64,000 bases of DNA from Acidobacteriota bacterium. Its GTDB lineage: Bacteria > Acidobacteriota > Blastocatellia > RBC074. Within the stretch, counting starts at the first letter, position 1, and every line of letters starts with the position of its first letter. This document shows positions 45,947 through 56,271 of this stretch, one piece after another. The position numbers were made by a program, and so were the translations under genes. Where the stretch lies: assembly GCA_016196035.1 (NCBI GenBank), contig JACPYM010000005.1, positions 1-64,000 on the forward strand. The letters are read 5' to 3'. The notes beneath the pieces are model-generated. The model made no database searches. It was not told where the DNA came from and was given only the letters and a program-made list of their open reading frames with translations.

Positions 45947-46903
45947 TTACCCTGGCAGCCGCACGCGCGCGCGCAACGTTGCAAAGCGCGCATCCGAGTG
46001 CAAGCAGTCAAAGAGCGGATCAAGGTGCAAAAACAACAGCCAGACGCCGCGTTCCTGATACGCTTTTTCCAACCAGACAAAGGCCTGTTCACGCTCGTCC
46101 AGGGCTGTATAAACACTCGCCAGATGGAAGGGCTGCACGTGCTGTTGCGCATTGAGGCGCAGCAACTCGGCCAGCGTTTGGCGCGCCGCGTGTGTTTGCC
46201 CGGCAAGTGCTTGGGCCACGCCGAGGTTTGCCAGATAGCGCGGTCTGCCGCCTGACAATTCCAGCGCGCGGCGGAATTCGGCCAGGGCTTGCGGATAGCG
46301 GCCTTGTTGCTGGTAGGCCAGCCCTAAATAGCCGTGCGCGGGCGTGAAGTTCGCATCCATCTCAAGGGTTTTTAGCAATTGCTCAACCGCGCGTTCCGGT
46401 TGGCGTTGGTTCAGATAAACCCAACCGCCCACCGAATTGACGATCAGTGACAACGGGTCAAGCTCATGGGCACGCTTGATCTCGGCGTGAGCTTCGTCGA
46501 AACGGAGCATGCGCGTCAGGAATTCGGCGTACCATTGATGGGCCGGGGCATAGTTCGGATTCAATTGGGTGGCGCGTTTGAAATCCTGCTCGGCCCCCGG
46601 CCAATCCCAGTCGTATTCATGTTTGACCACTGCCAACGAGGCATAGGCCGCGCCCAGCGCCGGGTCCAGGGCGAGCGCGCGCAACGTCGCGGGCCAGATA
46701 AACTTCGCCCATGCCGCCGCGCCCCAGCAAAGCTTCGATTTCGAAATGGCCCAACGCTTCGCCGGCACGCAACGCTCCCGGTTGCGCCGCAGCCACAGCG
46801 GCAGCCAGTTGGCTGGGCGGCTTTTCCAGAAAGCCGCTGTCAGAGTCTTCGGCAGCTTGCAGGGCGGCGAGCATGGTTTCGACTTCGCGGCGCAATTCGT
46901 CAT
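45947..46903 (-). CDS. TPR fragment of the decayed kinase gene
   Basis: An open frame of 318 codons. The first roughly 70 codons are out-of-frame kinase sequence; the remainder from ALDPALGAAYASLAVV is a genuine TPR domain ending HSDARFATLRARVRLPG. A similar ending (DPRFADLLRRVGLS) is found in the TPR protein at the right edge of the window, so the two are related. Expression is doubtful, because the upstream pieces are disrupted. Confidence 0.5.
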   Translation of the reverse strand: MTNCAAKSKPCSPPCKLPKTLTAAFWKSRPANWLPLWLRRNRERCVPAKRWAISKSKLCWGAAAWAKFIWPATLRALALDPALGAAYASLAVVKHEYDWDWPGAEQDFKRATQLNPNYAPAHQWYAEFLTRMLRFDEAHAEIKRAHELDPLSLIVNSVGGWVYLNQRQPERAVEQLLKTLEMDANFTPAHGYLGLAYQQQGRYPQALAEFRRALELSGGRPRYLANLGVAQALAGQTHAARQTLAELLRLNAQQHVQPFHLASVYTALDEREQAFVWLEKAYQERGVWLLFLHLDPLFDCLHSDARFATLRARVRLPG

Positions 46904-47006
46904 CCGCGCCGCAGGCTTGCGTTAAGTACGCGGCACGTTCCTCTGACGGATGATCTAACACTGACTCGAAAATTTGGCGGATTTGTTACCAGCGCTCAGG
47001 GGTCAT
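45947..47006 (-). pseudogene. Ser/Thr kinase-TPR gene, decayed
   Basis: The minus strand starts MTPERW and then meets a TAA at codon 7 (46986-46988) where a glutamine is usual (QQIRQIFE). The frame continues VLDHPSEERAAYLTQACG to the kinase glycine loop LLGRGGMGEVYLARD, then jumps into a TPR region in another frame near 46690, so nearly the whole kinase domain is missing. The TPR part (EYDWDWPGAEQDFKRATQLN and on) is intact for roughly 245 residues. A nonsense codon, a large deletion and a frame change make this a pseudogene. The sigma factor upstream is intact. Confidence 0.85.
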
Positions 47007-47022
47007 CGTTGATTACAAATTT

Positions 47023-47102
47023 GATTTGAGCTTGCGGATTTGAGCTTGCAGATTTGGGCTTGGGGAAAGGGTTCGTCAATCCGCAATCCGCAATCCGCAA
47101 TC
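47023..47102. repeat. Heptamer array between sigma factor and kinase pseudogene
   Basis: Left side: GATTTGA, GCTTGCG, GATTTGA, GCTTGCA, GATTTGG and GCTTGGG (a 14-nt period of two alternating heptamers). Right side: three AATCCGC units and a partial AATC. GCGGATT in the left side pairs with AATCCGC. The right end touches the sigma-factor stop codon. Confidence 0.85.
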
Positions 47103-47727
47103 AGGAGCCTTCGGTGATGCGTCGCCGCAGCCAGCTTTTGGCTGTCTGCCAGTGGCGTTTGACGGTGGCGGGCGAGAACGACAGAAACTCGGCGGTTTCT
47201 TCGATGGACAAACCGCCGAAGTAGCGCAGTTCAACCAGCCGTGCCAGCGGCGGATCGCGCGCCGCGAGTTCCGTCAGGGCTTGATCAAGCAAGATCACGT
47301 CAATGTCGGGTTCGGTATCAGTCACGGCGGCAACGTCGGCGAGCGAGACTCGCACGGCGCCTGCCCCGCGTTTGTCCGCCAAATGGCGGCGCGCGTGATC
47401 AACCAGCAAGCGGCGCATGATCTCGGCGACTGCGCCGAAAAAATGCGCGCGATTCTGCCAATTGACCTGCCGCTGATCTACCAATTGCAGATAAACTTCG
47501 TTGACCAGCGCCGTCGGTTGCAGCGTGTGATCGGCGCGTTCTCGCTTTAACCGTCCCGCTGCCAGATGCCGCAATTCGTCATAAACCACAGCCATCAATT
47601 CATCCAGCGCCGCAGCTTCGCCATGCTGCCAGGCGAGCAGAAGTTGGGTGACGTTTTGCGGAGCGTGTTCTACCAAGATGTTTTTGCCAGTGTGAGAAGA
47701 GGAGCCTGTCGAAACGGCGCGGAGCAT
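47101..47727 (-). CDS. ECF-type sigma factor (Sig-HLTH group)
   Basis: A sigma factor of about 208 residues, paralogous to the one at 35277. It has NVTQLLLAWQHGEAAALDEL, HTLQPTALVNEVYLQL, NRAHFFGAVAEIMRRLLVDHAR and the region-4 helix LRYFGGLSIEETAEFLSFS. The start is uncertain: ATG 47727 is used here, a TTG at 47793 would lengthen it, and a TTG near VEHAPQN would shorten it. It was once paired with the kinase gene that is now a pseudogene. Confidence 0.87.
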   Translation of the reverse strand: MLRAVSTGSSSHTGKNILVEHAPQNVTQLLLAWQHGEAAALDELMAVVYDELRHLAAGRLKRERADHTLQPTALVNEVYLQLVDQRQVNWQNRAHFFGAVAEIMRRLLVDHARRHLADKRGAGAVRVSLADVAAVTDTEPDIDVILLDQALTELAARDPPLARLVELRYFGGLSIEETAEFLSFSPATVKRHWQTAKSWLRRRITEGS

Positions 47728-47773
47728 AAGCAAGCGCGTTTGGGCAACGAAGGTTTGGCGCTGGTAGGCTGAA

Positions 47774-48616
47774 TCACTCGCGTAAGGCTTCAATCTCTGC
47801 TTCGCTCAAGCCGGTGGCCTCGGTGATGAAACTCAGCGGCAAATTTGCTCGTAAGAGGTAGCGCGCCACTTCAAGAGCTTTTTTCGTCGCTCCCTCGATA
47901 ACCGCCGTTTCCACGACGTTCCGTGAATCGCGGTAATGCTTCAAGCTGTTTTCATACGCCTGTAATTCCTCGTGGTCGAAGTTTTCCACCGCCGCCGCCG
48001 CCAGCAATTTGCCGAAGATGCGTTCCTGCAATTTGGCCGGACGCGCGGTCAGTTTGGGCAAGTGCTTGAGCACGTACAGCCATTTGTCGAAGGGCGTTTC
48101 CAACTCGTCTTCGGTCTTGGTGAACTTCGGCATCTCCAGATAGATCAGCAGCAGTTTGTCGTAAAAGACGCGATTGGTTTGGTCTTTCAACTGCACGCGA
48201 TGGCAGACCTCGGTGTCGTCTTTGTTTTCGGTGAAGACGAAATCGAGGATGCCGATCAGATAGACCGGCGTCAGTTGATAGTTCCAGTCATCGCCGCGCC
48301 GCCCTTGTTCGCGGATCGGCCAAGTGGCGTAAAAGACGTTGCGGTCTTTGAAAAAAAGCTGCCTGGCCTTCTGCATTTCGACGATGAAGTGTTCGCCGCT
48401 GGGGCTGACGCAATAGATGTCGAAGACCGCGCCGCGATCCAGCCGCGTGTCGCCCAGCAGTTCGTTGCGCGCGTAGGTCAATTCCTGAATCTGATGTTGC
48501 GGCGGTAGCAGTTGGTTAAGGAAGTCAATCAAGAGGTCTTTGTTCGGCTCGCTGCCAAAGAGCCGCTTGAAGCCGAAGTCGGTGAAGGGATTGAGATATT
48601 TTTCGGTGACCGCCAT
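47774..48616 (-). CDS. Rpn family PD-(D/E)XK nuclease (transposase-like)
   Basis: A 280-residue protein of the Rpn/PDDEXK transposase family. The N-terminus YLNPFTDFGFKRLFGSEPNK is diagnostic. The nuclease core is seen in VFDIYCVSPSGEHFIVEMQ (D, then ExQ). The C-terminal end (ARYLLRANLPLSFITEATGL) is the short helical tail common to the family. Rpn proteins promote recombination and are often variable between strains. The ATG follows no obvious ribosome site. It lies just upstream of the sigma factor on the same strand. Confidence 0.88.
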   Translation of the reverse strand: MAVTEKYLNPFTDFGFKRLFGSEPNKDLLIDFLNQLLPPQHQIQELTYARNELLGDTRLDRGAVFDIYCVSPSGEHFIVEMQKARQLFFKDRNVFYATWPIREQGRRGDDWNYQLTPVYLIGILDFVFTENKDDTEVCHRVQLKDQTNRVFYDKLLLIYLEMPKFTKTEDELETPFDKWLYVLKHLPKLTARPAKLQERIFGKLLAAAAVENFDHEELQAYENSLKHYRDSRNVVETAVIEGATKKALEVARYLLRANLPLSFITEATGLSEAEIEALRE

Positions 48617-48771
48617 AGCGGGGGCATTATCACGTCACTTAGCCGTCGTCGCCAACACCGGTCGAAAAAAATCTTTATTGCTCGTGAGCCAGTTTTCCGT
48701 CCGTTTGCGCGATGTGGGTCGAGCGGCGAATGACTCGTCGCTCTATCAACCCAAGGTTCACAAACACGACT

Positions 48772-50442
48772 ATGAAAACTCTACCGATCACTCACCAGCG
48801 AAACCGTCAAACCCTGTTTATTTTTGCGCTGGCACTTTGCCTGTTTTCAACCGGAGCATGGTTCACCGTGTTTCGTGTACAGGCGGCCACGCTCACGGTG
48901 ACCAATACCAATGACAGCAGAGCCGGGTCGCTCCGGCAGGCAGTTGCCAATGCAGCCGCCGGAGACACGATTGATTTTACCGGACTCAGCTTACCGGCCA
49001 CCATCACGCTGACTTCAGGGCAGATTGAAATCACAAAAAGCCTGACCATTGCGGGGCCGGGAGCCAGACAATTGACCATCAACGGCGGCAATGCTTCGCG
49101 GATTTTTCTGATCAATGACGGGAATAACGCTGTTGGCTCGAACGTTTCCATTTCGGGGTTGAGTCTGGTGCAGGGAAACGGTGTCGGCGGCACGCAACCG
49201 GGCGGGGGCAGTCCGCAGATGCAAGGCGGGGCGCTGTTTTGCCTGGAAAACCTTACGCTCACCAATTGCACCGTCAGCGGCAATACCAGTGTCGAAAGCG
49301 GGGGCGGCGCGGTCTTTAACAACCAGGCGACCAGCACCATTCAAGGATGTACCTTTTCCGGCAATACCTGCTCGTCTAGTGGGGCGGACGGAGGTGGCTT
49401 GTTGATTGACACCGCTCATGTGACGGTGGTGAATTCCACCTTTTCCGGCAATACCGCCGGAAATTGGCGCGGCGCGGCGCGGCTCCAACAGGGAGCGTTT
49501 GCCTTGTTCCTCAATTGCACAGTGGTAAGCAACACCGCCAACGGGGGTACCGGAGGCGGCGGAGGCGGCGCTTTTTTAGCGAGCGGAGCCGGTGCGCAGT
49601 TGCTGTTGCGTAACACCATCGTGGCAGGGAACACCGCTGTCATAGCGCCATCAGCGAATGACCTGACCGTCTTTTCCCCTGCCGTGCTGACGGCCAACAA
49701 CAGCGTAATTGGCGACGCCGGTTCAGCGGGCGGGCTGACCAACGGCGTCAACGGCAACATTGTGGGCGTAAATGGAAGCGGCGTCCGCGCCCTCAACACG
49801 ATTATCAACACCACCCTTGCCAATAACGGCGGCCCTACCAACACCCATTTTTTGGCTGCGGGCAGCGTCGCCATTAATGCCGGGAACGACCCCACTGTTG
49901 CAGGTATTCCCTACGACCAGCGTGGTGCTGGCTTTGTTCGGCTTTTCAACGGAACGGTGGACATCGGAGCGATAGAATCCCCACTCGAATTTCCCGGCGT
50001 GGCTCCGTTGGGGCTGCCGGCTCAGGTAACCGGGAGCAACTCACTGGACTTCACTGTGCCACCGGGAATCAATCGGTTGTTAGTGGTTACGGCTTCGAAC
50101 GCCACCAATCCGAACTACAGCGGAGCGAGCTTTGGCGGCGTTTCCATGCTTCACACCCGCGCCGCAGGCAATGGCGGTGGCTCTGATTCAATCTTCTTTC
50201 TGGTATTGGGAACCAGCACGTCTTCCACCAGCGGGACAATCACCGTCTCCGGGTATCTCAATACAAGCGACACGTTTCTGACTGCTCAGGCATTCCAAAA
50301 CGTAGACCAAACATTGCCGATTGATGGGGGCAGAAACCAGGCGTTGCAGGGCGCCAATGTGAATTCACTCCTGCTTCTTACCACACCACCGCTGGCGACG
50401 CAGTGTTCGATATTTCGGATTGCTTTCTTTACGGCGCAGTGA
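48772..50442 (+). CDS. N-terminal part of the broken surface protein (parallel beta-helix)
   Basis: An open frame of 556 codons with a signal peptide (TLFIFALALCLFSTGAWF) and a parallel beta-helix region. Features include TVTNTNDSRAGSLRQAVANA, the choice-of-anchor style opening often found in acidobacterial surface proteins, and repeats of the form TLTNCTVSGNTSVESGGG. The last 20 or so codons are out of frame after the lesion near 50380. The intact protein would be secreted. Confidence 0.75.
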   Translation: MKTLPITHQRNRQTLFIFALALCLFSTGAWFTVFRVQAATLTVTNTNDSRAGSLRQAVANAAAGDTIDFTGLSLPATITLTSGQIEITKSLTIAGPGARQLTINGGNASRIFLINDGNNAVGSNVSISGLSLVQGNGVGGTQPGGGSPQMQGGALFCLENLTLTNCTVSGNTSVESGGGAVFNNQATSTIQGCTFSGNTCSSSGADGGGLLIDTAHVTVVNSTFSGNTAGNWRGAARLQQGAFALFLNCTVVSNTANGGTGGGGGGAFLASGAGAQLLLRNTIVAGNTAVIAPSANDLTVFSPAVLTANNSVIGDAGSAGGLTNGVNGNIVGVNGSGVRALNTIINTTLANNGGPTNTHFLAAGSVAINAGNDPTVAGIPYDQRGAGFVRLFNGTVDIGAIESPLEFPGVAPLGLPAQVTGSNSLDFTVPPGINRLLVVTASNATNPNYSGASFGGVSMLHTRAAGNGGGSDSIFFLVLGTSTSSTSGTITVSGYLNTSDTFLTAQAFQNVDQTLPIDGGRNQALQGANVNSLLLLTTPPLATQCSIFRIAFFTAQ

Positions 50443-51056
50443 CTTCAACTCCTGGCAGCGAACAGCAAATCGTGCATGAGACGTCCTTGAATAACTCACT
50501 TGGCGCTATGAACCGGTTCGCGACCAGCGTCAAACCAGCTTTAGGCAGCGGCACGAGTGTCGCCTGGAGTTCCAATGCAAGCTTCATCGTGCATGTGGCG
50601 GTGAATCTAAATCACGCGATGCCGCTGGTATCTTCCATCAACACGGTGGGCGGAAATTTCGCGTGCAGCGCAGCCAATGTCAGTTGGACGGTGACCTTTG
50701 CAGATTCGGTCAGCGGCTTGAGCGCCAGCAATTTCAGTCTGGCGAACACCTTCCTGAATGGCCCAACCATCACGAATGTCAGCGGCTCGGGAACGACCTG
50801 GACGGTGACAGCGAACACCGGCACGGGCGGCGGTTCGTTGGGTTTGAACATGGTCAACAGCACTGGCGTTACGCCGACGATTCTCAATGTGCCATTCACC
50901 GGACAGGTTTACACGGTCGGCGATTGCCCGCCTCCGACACCAACACCGACACCGACACCGACACCGACACCAACGCCGACACCAACACCGATTCACCGTG
51001 CGCGCGACCAATGCCAACAACTGCGCGGGCGAACGGCAATACATAATGAACATTAG
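50403..51056 (+). CDS. Second piece of the broken surface protein
   Basis: A frame of 217 codons containing the end of the DUF-like beta-domain (FDISDCFLYGAVTSTPGSEQ), an Ig-like domain (VTFADSVSGLSASNFSLAN, a pattern resembling bacterial Ig-like 'Calx-beta or Big' segments) and a Pro-Thr repeat. After the repeat the frame is wrong and runs into a stop. It has no start signal of its own. Confidence 0.5.
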   Translation: MFDISDCFLYGAVTSTPGSEQQIVHETSLNNSLGAMNRFATSVKPALGSGTSVAWSSNASFIVHVAVNLNHAMPLVSSINTVGGNFACSAANVSWTVTFADSVSGLSASNFSLANTFLNGPTITNVSGSGTTWTVTANTGTGGGSLGLNMVNSTGVTPTILNVPFTGQVYTVGDCPPPTPTPTPTPTPTPTPTPTPIHRARDQCQQLRGRTAIHNEH

Positions 51057-52563
51057 CTGCGGTACGGTCACGATCAATCCGGCGACTTTGCCAGGCGGCG
51101 TCATCGGCACTGCTTATAGCCAAACGGTTTCGACGACACCGGCGGGCGCGTACAGCTACAGCGTGAGCAGCGGCGCATTGCCGATAGGCTTGATGCTGAA
51201 CGCCGCAACTGGTGCCATCACCGGCACACCGACGGCCAGCGGAACATTCAACTTCCGCCTCACGGTAACGGCAGACAATTGCAGCGGTGCGCGTGATTAC
51301 ACCGTCATCATTGCCTGCGCAAACGTGACCATCACCACAACCACCTTGCCTGCCAGCACGGTTGGTAATGCCTATTCGCAAATCATCGGCGTCAATCCGG
51401 CGGCCCCTGCTGGAAGCTATACCTTCGCGTTATTGATGGATAATTTGCCCAGCGGCCTGACGCTCAACGCGACGACCGGCTTGCTCAGCGGCCTGCCCAG
51501 CGTGACCGGTAGTTACAATTTCACGATCAAGGCCACGGCAGCCAATGGTTGCACCGCGACGCAAAGCTACACCCTTCAGCTCAACTGTCCGAGCGTGACG
51601 CTCTCTGCGCTGTCCACGCCGGTTTTGAATTCAACTTACAATCAAAGCGTCAGGGCGTCGCCAGCAGGTGGCAACTACAGCTTTGCGGTGACGGCGGGAG
51701 CTTTGCCTGCGGGTTTGTCGCTCAATGCGGCCAGGGGGGTGGTGAGCGGCACACCAACTTCGGCGGGCGCTTATAACTTCACCATCACGGCGACAGGCTT
51801 CGGCGCTTGCACGGGCAGCCGCGCCTACACCGGGACGATTGCTGGCAGCACCTGTCCAACCATCACAACGCCAGGGTTGCCCGGCGGTCAACCGGGACAG
51901 CTTTACAGCAATTCCGTCGCGGCTACGCCCGCTGGCACTTATAGCTACGCCGTGACGGCGGGCAGCCTGCCGCCTGGATTGACGTTGTATGCCAGTGCTG
52001 GCTTGCTCTTCGGTTATCCGGCGACGGCTGGGACTTACAACTTCACCATCACGGCGACAGATGGCAACAATTGCACGGGCACGCGGGTGTATTCCTTAAC
52101 GGTCAGCACGGGTGCGTTGGCGGCGCGCACGGCGTTGGCGCAGATCGCTGACTATGACGGCGATGGCAAAAGCGATCCGGCGTTGTGGTCAGCCAAGGAT
52201 GGTATGTGGCGCATCTTTGAGAGCCGCAACCAGCAAGCGGTGACGCGCGCTTGGGGGATGGCGGGCGACGTGACGCTGCTCGGTGATTACGACGGCGATG
52301 GCAAAACCGATCTGGCGGTTTTCCGGCGCGCAACGGGCACGTGGCTGGTCAAATTAAGCAGTGGGCACAGCGGCGACGGCCAATACCTGATCAAACAATG
52401 GGGCCTCGGCACGGATGTGCCCGTGCTGAATGATTATGACGGAGACGGCAAGACCGATTGCGCCGTCTGGCGCGGGGCCACAGGCACTTGGTACGTCTGG
52501 CAAAGCGCGACCAACACGTACCGCACGCAGGCCTGGGGTGCGGGGTACGACCCCACACAATGA
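50887..52563 (+). CDS. Third piece of the broken surface protein (He_PIG repeats and FG-GAP)
   Basis: The first 35 or so codons are out-of-frame Pro-Thr coding sequence. From FTVRATNANNC it contains five putative Ig (He_PIG) repeats, each with a LPAGLSLNAARG or LPSGLTLNATTG-like centre and a SYNFTIKAT or AYNFTITAT-like end. Then come FG-GAP units (ADYDGDGKSDPALW, GDYDGDGKTDLAVFR, NDYDGDGKTDCAVWR). It ends at the extra-C frameshift. No start signal is present. Confidence 0.6.
   Translation: MCHSPDRFTRSAIARLRHQHRHRHRHRHQRRHQHRFTVRATNANNCAGERQYIMNISCGTVTINPATLPGGVIGTAYSQTVSTTPAGAYSYSVSSGALPIGLMLNAATGAITGTPTASGTFNFRLTVTADNCSGARDYTVIIACANVTITTTTLPASTVGNAYSQIIGVNPAAPAGSYTFALLMDNLPSGLTLNATTGLLSGLPSVTGSYNFTIKATAANGCTATQSYTLQLNCPSVTLSALSTPVLNSTYNQSVRASPAGGNYSFAVTAGALPAGLSLNAARGVVSGTPTSAGAYNFTITATGFGACTGSRAYTGTIAGSTCPTITTPGLPGGQPGQLYSNSVAATPAGTYSYAVTAGSLPPGLTLYASAGLLFGYPATAGTYNFTITATDGNNCTGTRVYSLTVSTGALAARTALAQIADYDGDGKSDPALWSAKDGMWRIFESRNQQAVTRAWGMAGDVTLLGDYDGDGKTDLAVFRRATGTWLVKLSSGHSGDGQYLIKQWGLGTDVPVLNDYDGDGKTDCAVWRGATGTWYVWQSATNTYRTQAWGAGYDPTQ
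50931..50992. repeat. CCGACA/CCAACG microsatellite encoding Pro-Thr
   Basis: About ten 6-nt units of the form ACACCG/ACACCA in tandem. It encodes an alternating Pro-Thr linker in one frame. The frame change of the pseudogene falls at its right end. Confidence 0.85.
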
Positions 52564-52759
52564 CCTGTCCGCGCCGGGCGATTATGACGGTGATGGACAG
52601 GCGGATTTAGCTATATGGCGCGCGAGTGCGCAGATGTAGTACGTGCTGCGCAGCACTGATCGAACCGCGCAGATGCAGGCGCAAGGGCAGGCCGGTGATC
52701 AGCCGGTGCAAAAGCGATAAGCGGCACAGTGCCCACGCGCTACCGTTGCCGCAACAAGT

Positions 52760-53670
52760 TCAAACCCAAGCGGCGGGCGCTGCTACCGCGCCCGCCGGCA
52801 CGCGTTCCCAGGTGAACGTCTTGATCAAATCCGCCGCTTGGCAGGCTGTGGGTTGAGCTAAACAGCCGAGGCTCCAACCCAGCCAGCTAATGATTTCCGG
52901 CAAGCTTACGCCGCGCGCTTGCAACGCGGTCAAACTCGCGGCCCCTGCGCGTTTGCCTAGGCGTGTGCCATCCGGCGCGGTCACCAAGCCCAAATGCGCG
53001 TAGGCCGGGCGCGCGTAAGCGAGCAATTCCTGCAACCGAATTTGCGTCGCCGTCACTTCGCGCAGATCAGCGCCGCGCACGATTTCTGTCACGCCCTGTT
53101 CACCATCATCCAGCACGACGGCCAAGTGGTAAGCAAAGCAGCCATCGCGCCGATACAACACCGGATCGCCCGTCAGCGCAGCCGGATCATCGGTTTGCGC
53201 GCCCAACAACAAGTCCTTCCATTCGACCACGCCCGGCGGCAATTCCACGCGCAACGCGGTGTGGCAGAACGTGGCGACTTTGCCCGCGCGGCAACGGCCC
53301 GGATAGGGGCGTATGCCTTCGTTTGTATGCGGAGCCGAGGCCAGCGAGGCCAGGTCTTTGCGCGAACAACGGCATTGATACAACCGGCCTTGTTGCGCCA
53401 AGCGCTCCAGACTCGCGCGATACCACGCGCCGCGTGCGGATTGCCAGACAAGCGGGCCATCTGCTTCCAAACCGAGCGCCGCCAGATCGCGCAAGTGCGC
53501 CTCGGCCCATTCGCGTTGGCAACGCGCCCTGTCTACGTCCTCGATGCGCACGAGCCAGCGTCCGCCCTGTGACCCTCTTTGTGATTTGACCGAGAGCCAC
53601 GACGCCAGCGCCGTGCGTAGATTGCCCAGATGCAATGCGCCGGTTGGAGACGGCGCAAACCGTCCGACTG

Positions 53671-53674
<4 letters not shown>
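52760..53674 (-). CDS. gluQ: Glutamyl-queuosine tRNA(Asp) synthetase
   Basis: A 304-residue class I synthetase fragment. The start M at 53674 gives GRFAPSPTGALHLGNLRTAL with the HIGH-like motif. Zinc-site cysteines are in LYQCRCSRKD and YPGRCRAG. The KMSKS-like motif is LGKRAGA. It lacks the anticodon-binding domain, as GluQ-RS should. It attaches glutamate to queuosine at position 34 of tRNA(Asp). It is the last gene of a seven-gene run and overlaps the symporter stop by 4 bp, which is an unusual neighbourhood for this gene. Confidence 0.93.
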
Positions 53675-55098
<1,424 letters not shown>

Positions 55099-55100
55099 AC

Positions 55101-56267
55101 TTACTTTTGCATTTGCTCAGCGTTTGGCAATCCGGGCAATGCTTGCGCAGCTTTGACAGCTCGCACTACCGCCTGCGCCAGCACATCTGCTGCCAACGCG
55201 CCAATCAACGTCACATTACCGGTGCGATTCGACTTGCCCGTTGCCAGCGCAAAGAGCGTGTCGCCATCGGACATGGTGTGCACCGGATTGATCGTGCGCG
55301 CCAGGCCGTCGTGCGCCATCTGGGCGACTTTGCTGCATTGGGCTTTATCGAGTTTGGCATCCGTGGCGACGACGCCGATGGTGGTCGCCGTGCCGCCCAG
55401 ACTTGGCGGCAACGCTTCGCCGCGCAGGATCGCCTTCATCGTGCCCATGATCGCTTTGCCATCGGCGGTGCGCGCACCAGCCAGGATTTTGCCGGTCGCC
55501 GGGTCAAGCACATCACCGACGGCGTTGACGGCAACAATTGCGCCGACGGTCAGGGTCGCGCCCGTCTTCTGATCCTTCAACTGAATCGAGGCCGTGCCCA
55601 GGCCGCCTTTCATCGCACGTGCAGCGCCGAAAAGCTTACCAACTGTCGCGCCCGCGCCCGCGCCGACATTGCCTTCGGCGGGCGCGTTGGTGGTTGCGGC
55701 CTCACAAGCCTTGTAGCCAGCGGCGGCATCGGGGCGGATTTTGGCATCGCCGACACCGAGGTCATACAGGATCGCGGCGGGCACGATGGGGACTTTGGCC
55801 GGGCCGGTGGGGAAACCGAAGTTGTGTTCTTCCAACCAGCGCACGACGCCGGTGGCGGCTTCGAGGCCAAAGGCCGAGCCACCCGCGAGCATGATGGCGT
55901 GGACTTGCTGCACCAGGTTGCGTGGATCGAGCAGATCGGTCTCGCGCGTGCCGGGCGCGGCGCCGCGCACGTCTACGCCAGCGGTCGCGCCTTCTTCGGT
56001 GAGGATGACGGTGACGCCGGTGGGGCGACGCGCGTCGGTGAATTGGCCGACCTTGAGGCCCGCGACATCGGTGATGGCGGAACGGTTCCCAAGAGCGGAT
56101 GAAGCTTGCATTGCGAGTTCGGAAAGCATGGTGCTGGGCAGCATGGTGATCGAAGCGGCGGCCAGCGTACCGCGCAGGATGTCGCGGCGCGTTGGTTGCG
56201 TGGCCGACGAATCTCCAATTTCAAATTTGAGATTTGAGACTCCGGCTCTGGTGAGTTGATCGTTCAT
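55101..56267 (-). CDS. P1-family peptidase (DmpA/L-aminopeptidase type)
   Basis: A 388-residue N-terminal nucleophile hydrolase. A twin-arginine-like TRRDILRGTLAAAS around residue 26 suggests export. Diagnostic stretches are ITDVAGLKVGQFTD, HAIMLAGGSAFGLEAATGVV, and GNVGAGAGATVGKL, near the autocleavage site with the catalytic serine or threonine expected after it. The family cleaves N-terminal amino acids or D-amino acid esters. A DmpA-type gene beside a carboxypeptidase-regulatory-like gene and a symporter suggests extracytoplasmic peptide use. Confidence 0.88.
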   Translation of the reverse strand: MNDQLTRAGVSNLKFEIGDSSATQPTRRDILRGTLAAASITMLPSTMLSELAMQASSALGNRSAITDVAGLKVGQFTDARRPTGVTVILTEEGATAGVDVRGAAPGTRETDLLDPRNLVQQVHAIMLAGGSAFGLEAATGVVRWLEEHNFGFPTGPAKVPIVPAAILYDLGVGDAKIRPDAAAGYKACEAATTNAPAEGNVGAGAGATVGKLFGAARAMKGGLGTASIQLKDQKTGATLTVGAIVAVNAVGDVLDPATGKILAGARTADGKAIMGTMKAILRGEALPPSLGGTATTIGVVATDAKLDKAQCSKVAQMAHDGLARTINPVHTMSDGDTLFALATGKSNRTGNVTLIGALAADVLAQAVVRAVKAAQALPGLPNAEQMQK

Positions 56268-56271
56268 CGGT

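Larger units (their letters stand above)
48772..52720 (+). pseudogene. Large secreted Ig-like/FG-GAP repeat protein, broken by several lesions
   Basis: Consecutive pieces in three frames rebuild one secreted protein of about 1,300 residues. Lesions: a frame change near 50375-50390 (the correct path leads to TTAGDAVFDISDC); a frame change at the end of a Pro-Thr repeat near 50992, where a new Ig repeat starts at its end (FTVRATNANNC); an extra C in CCCC at 52551-52554 (correct path YDPHND); and TAG at 52637-52639 where the FG-GAP repeat needs TGG (QM-WYVLRST). The native stop is probably TAA 52718-52720. A surface role is inferred. Confidence 0.82.

Noticed and set aside
50931-50992. Functional minisatellite outside a gene
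   Set aside because: It encodes a Pro-Thr linker typical of secreted modular proteins and is part of the pseudogene.
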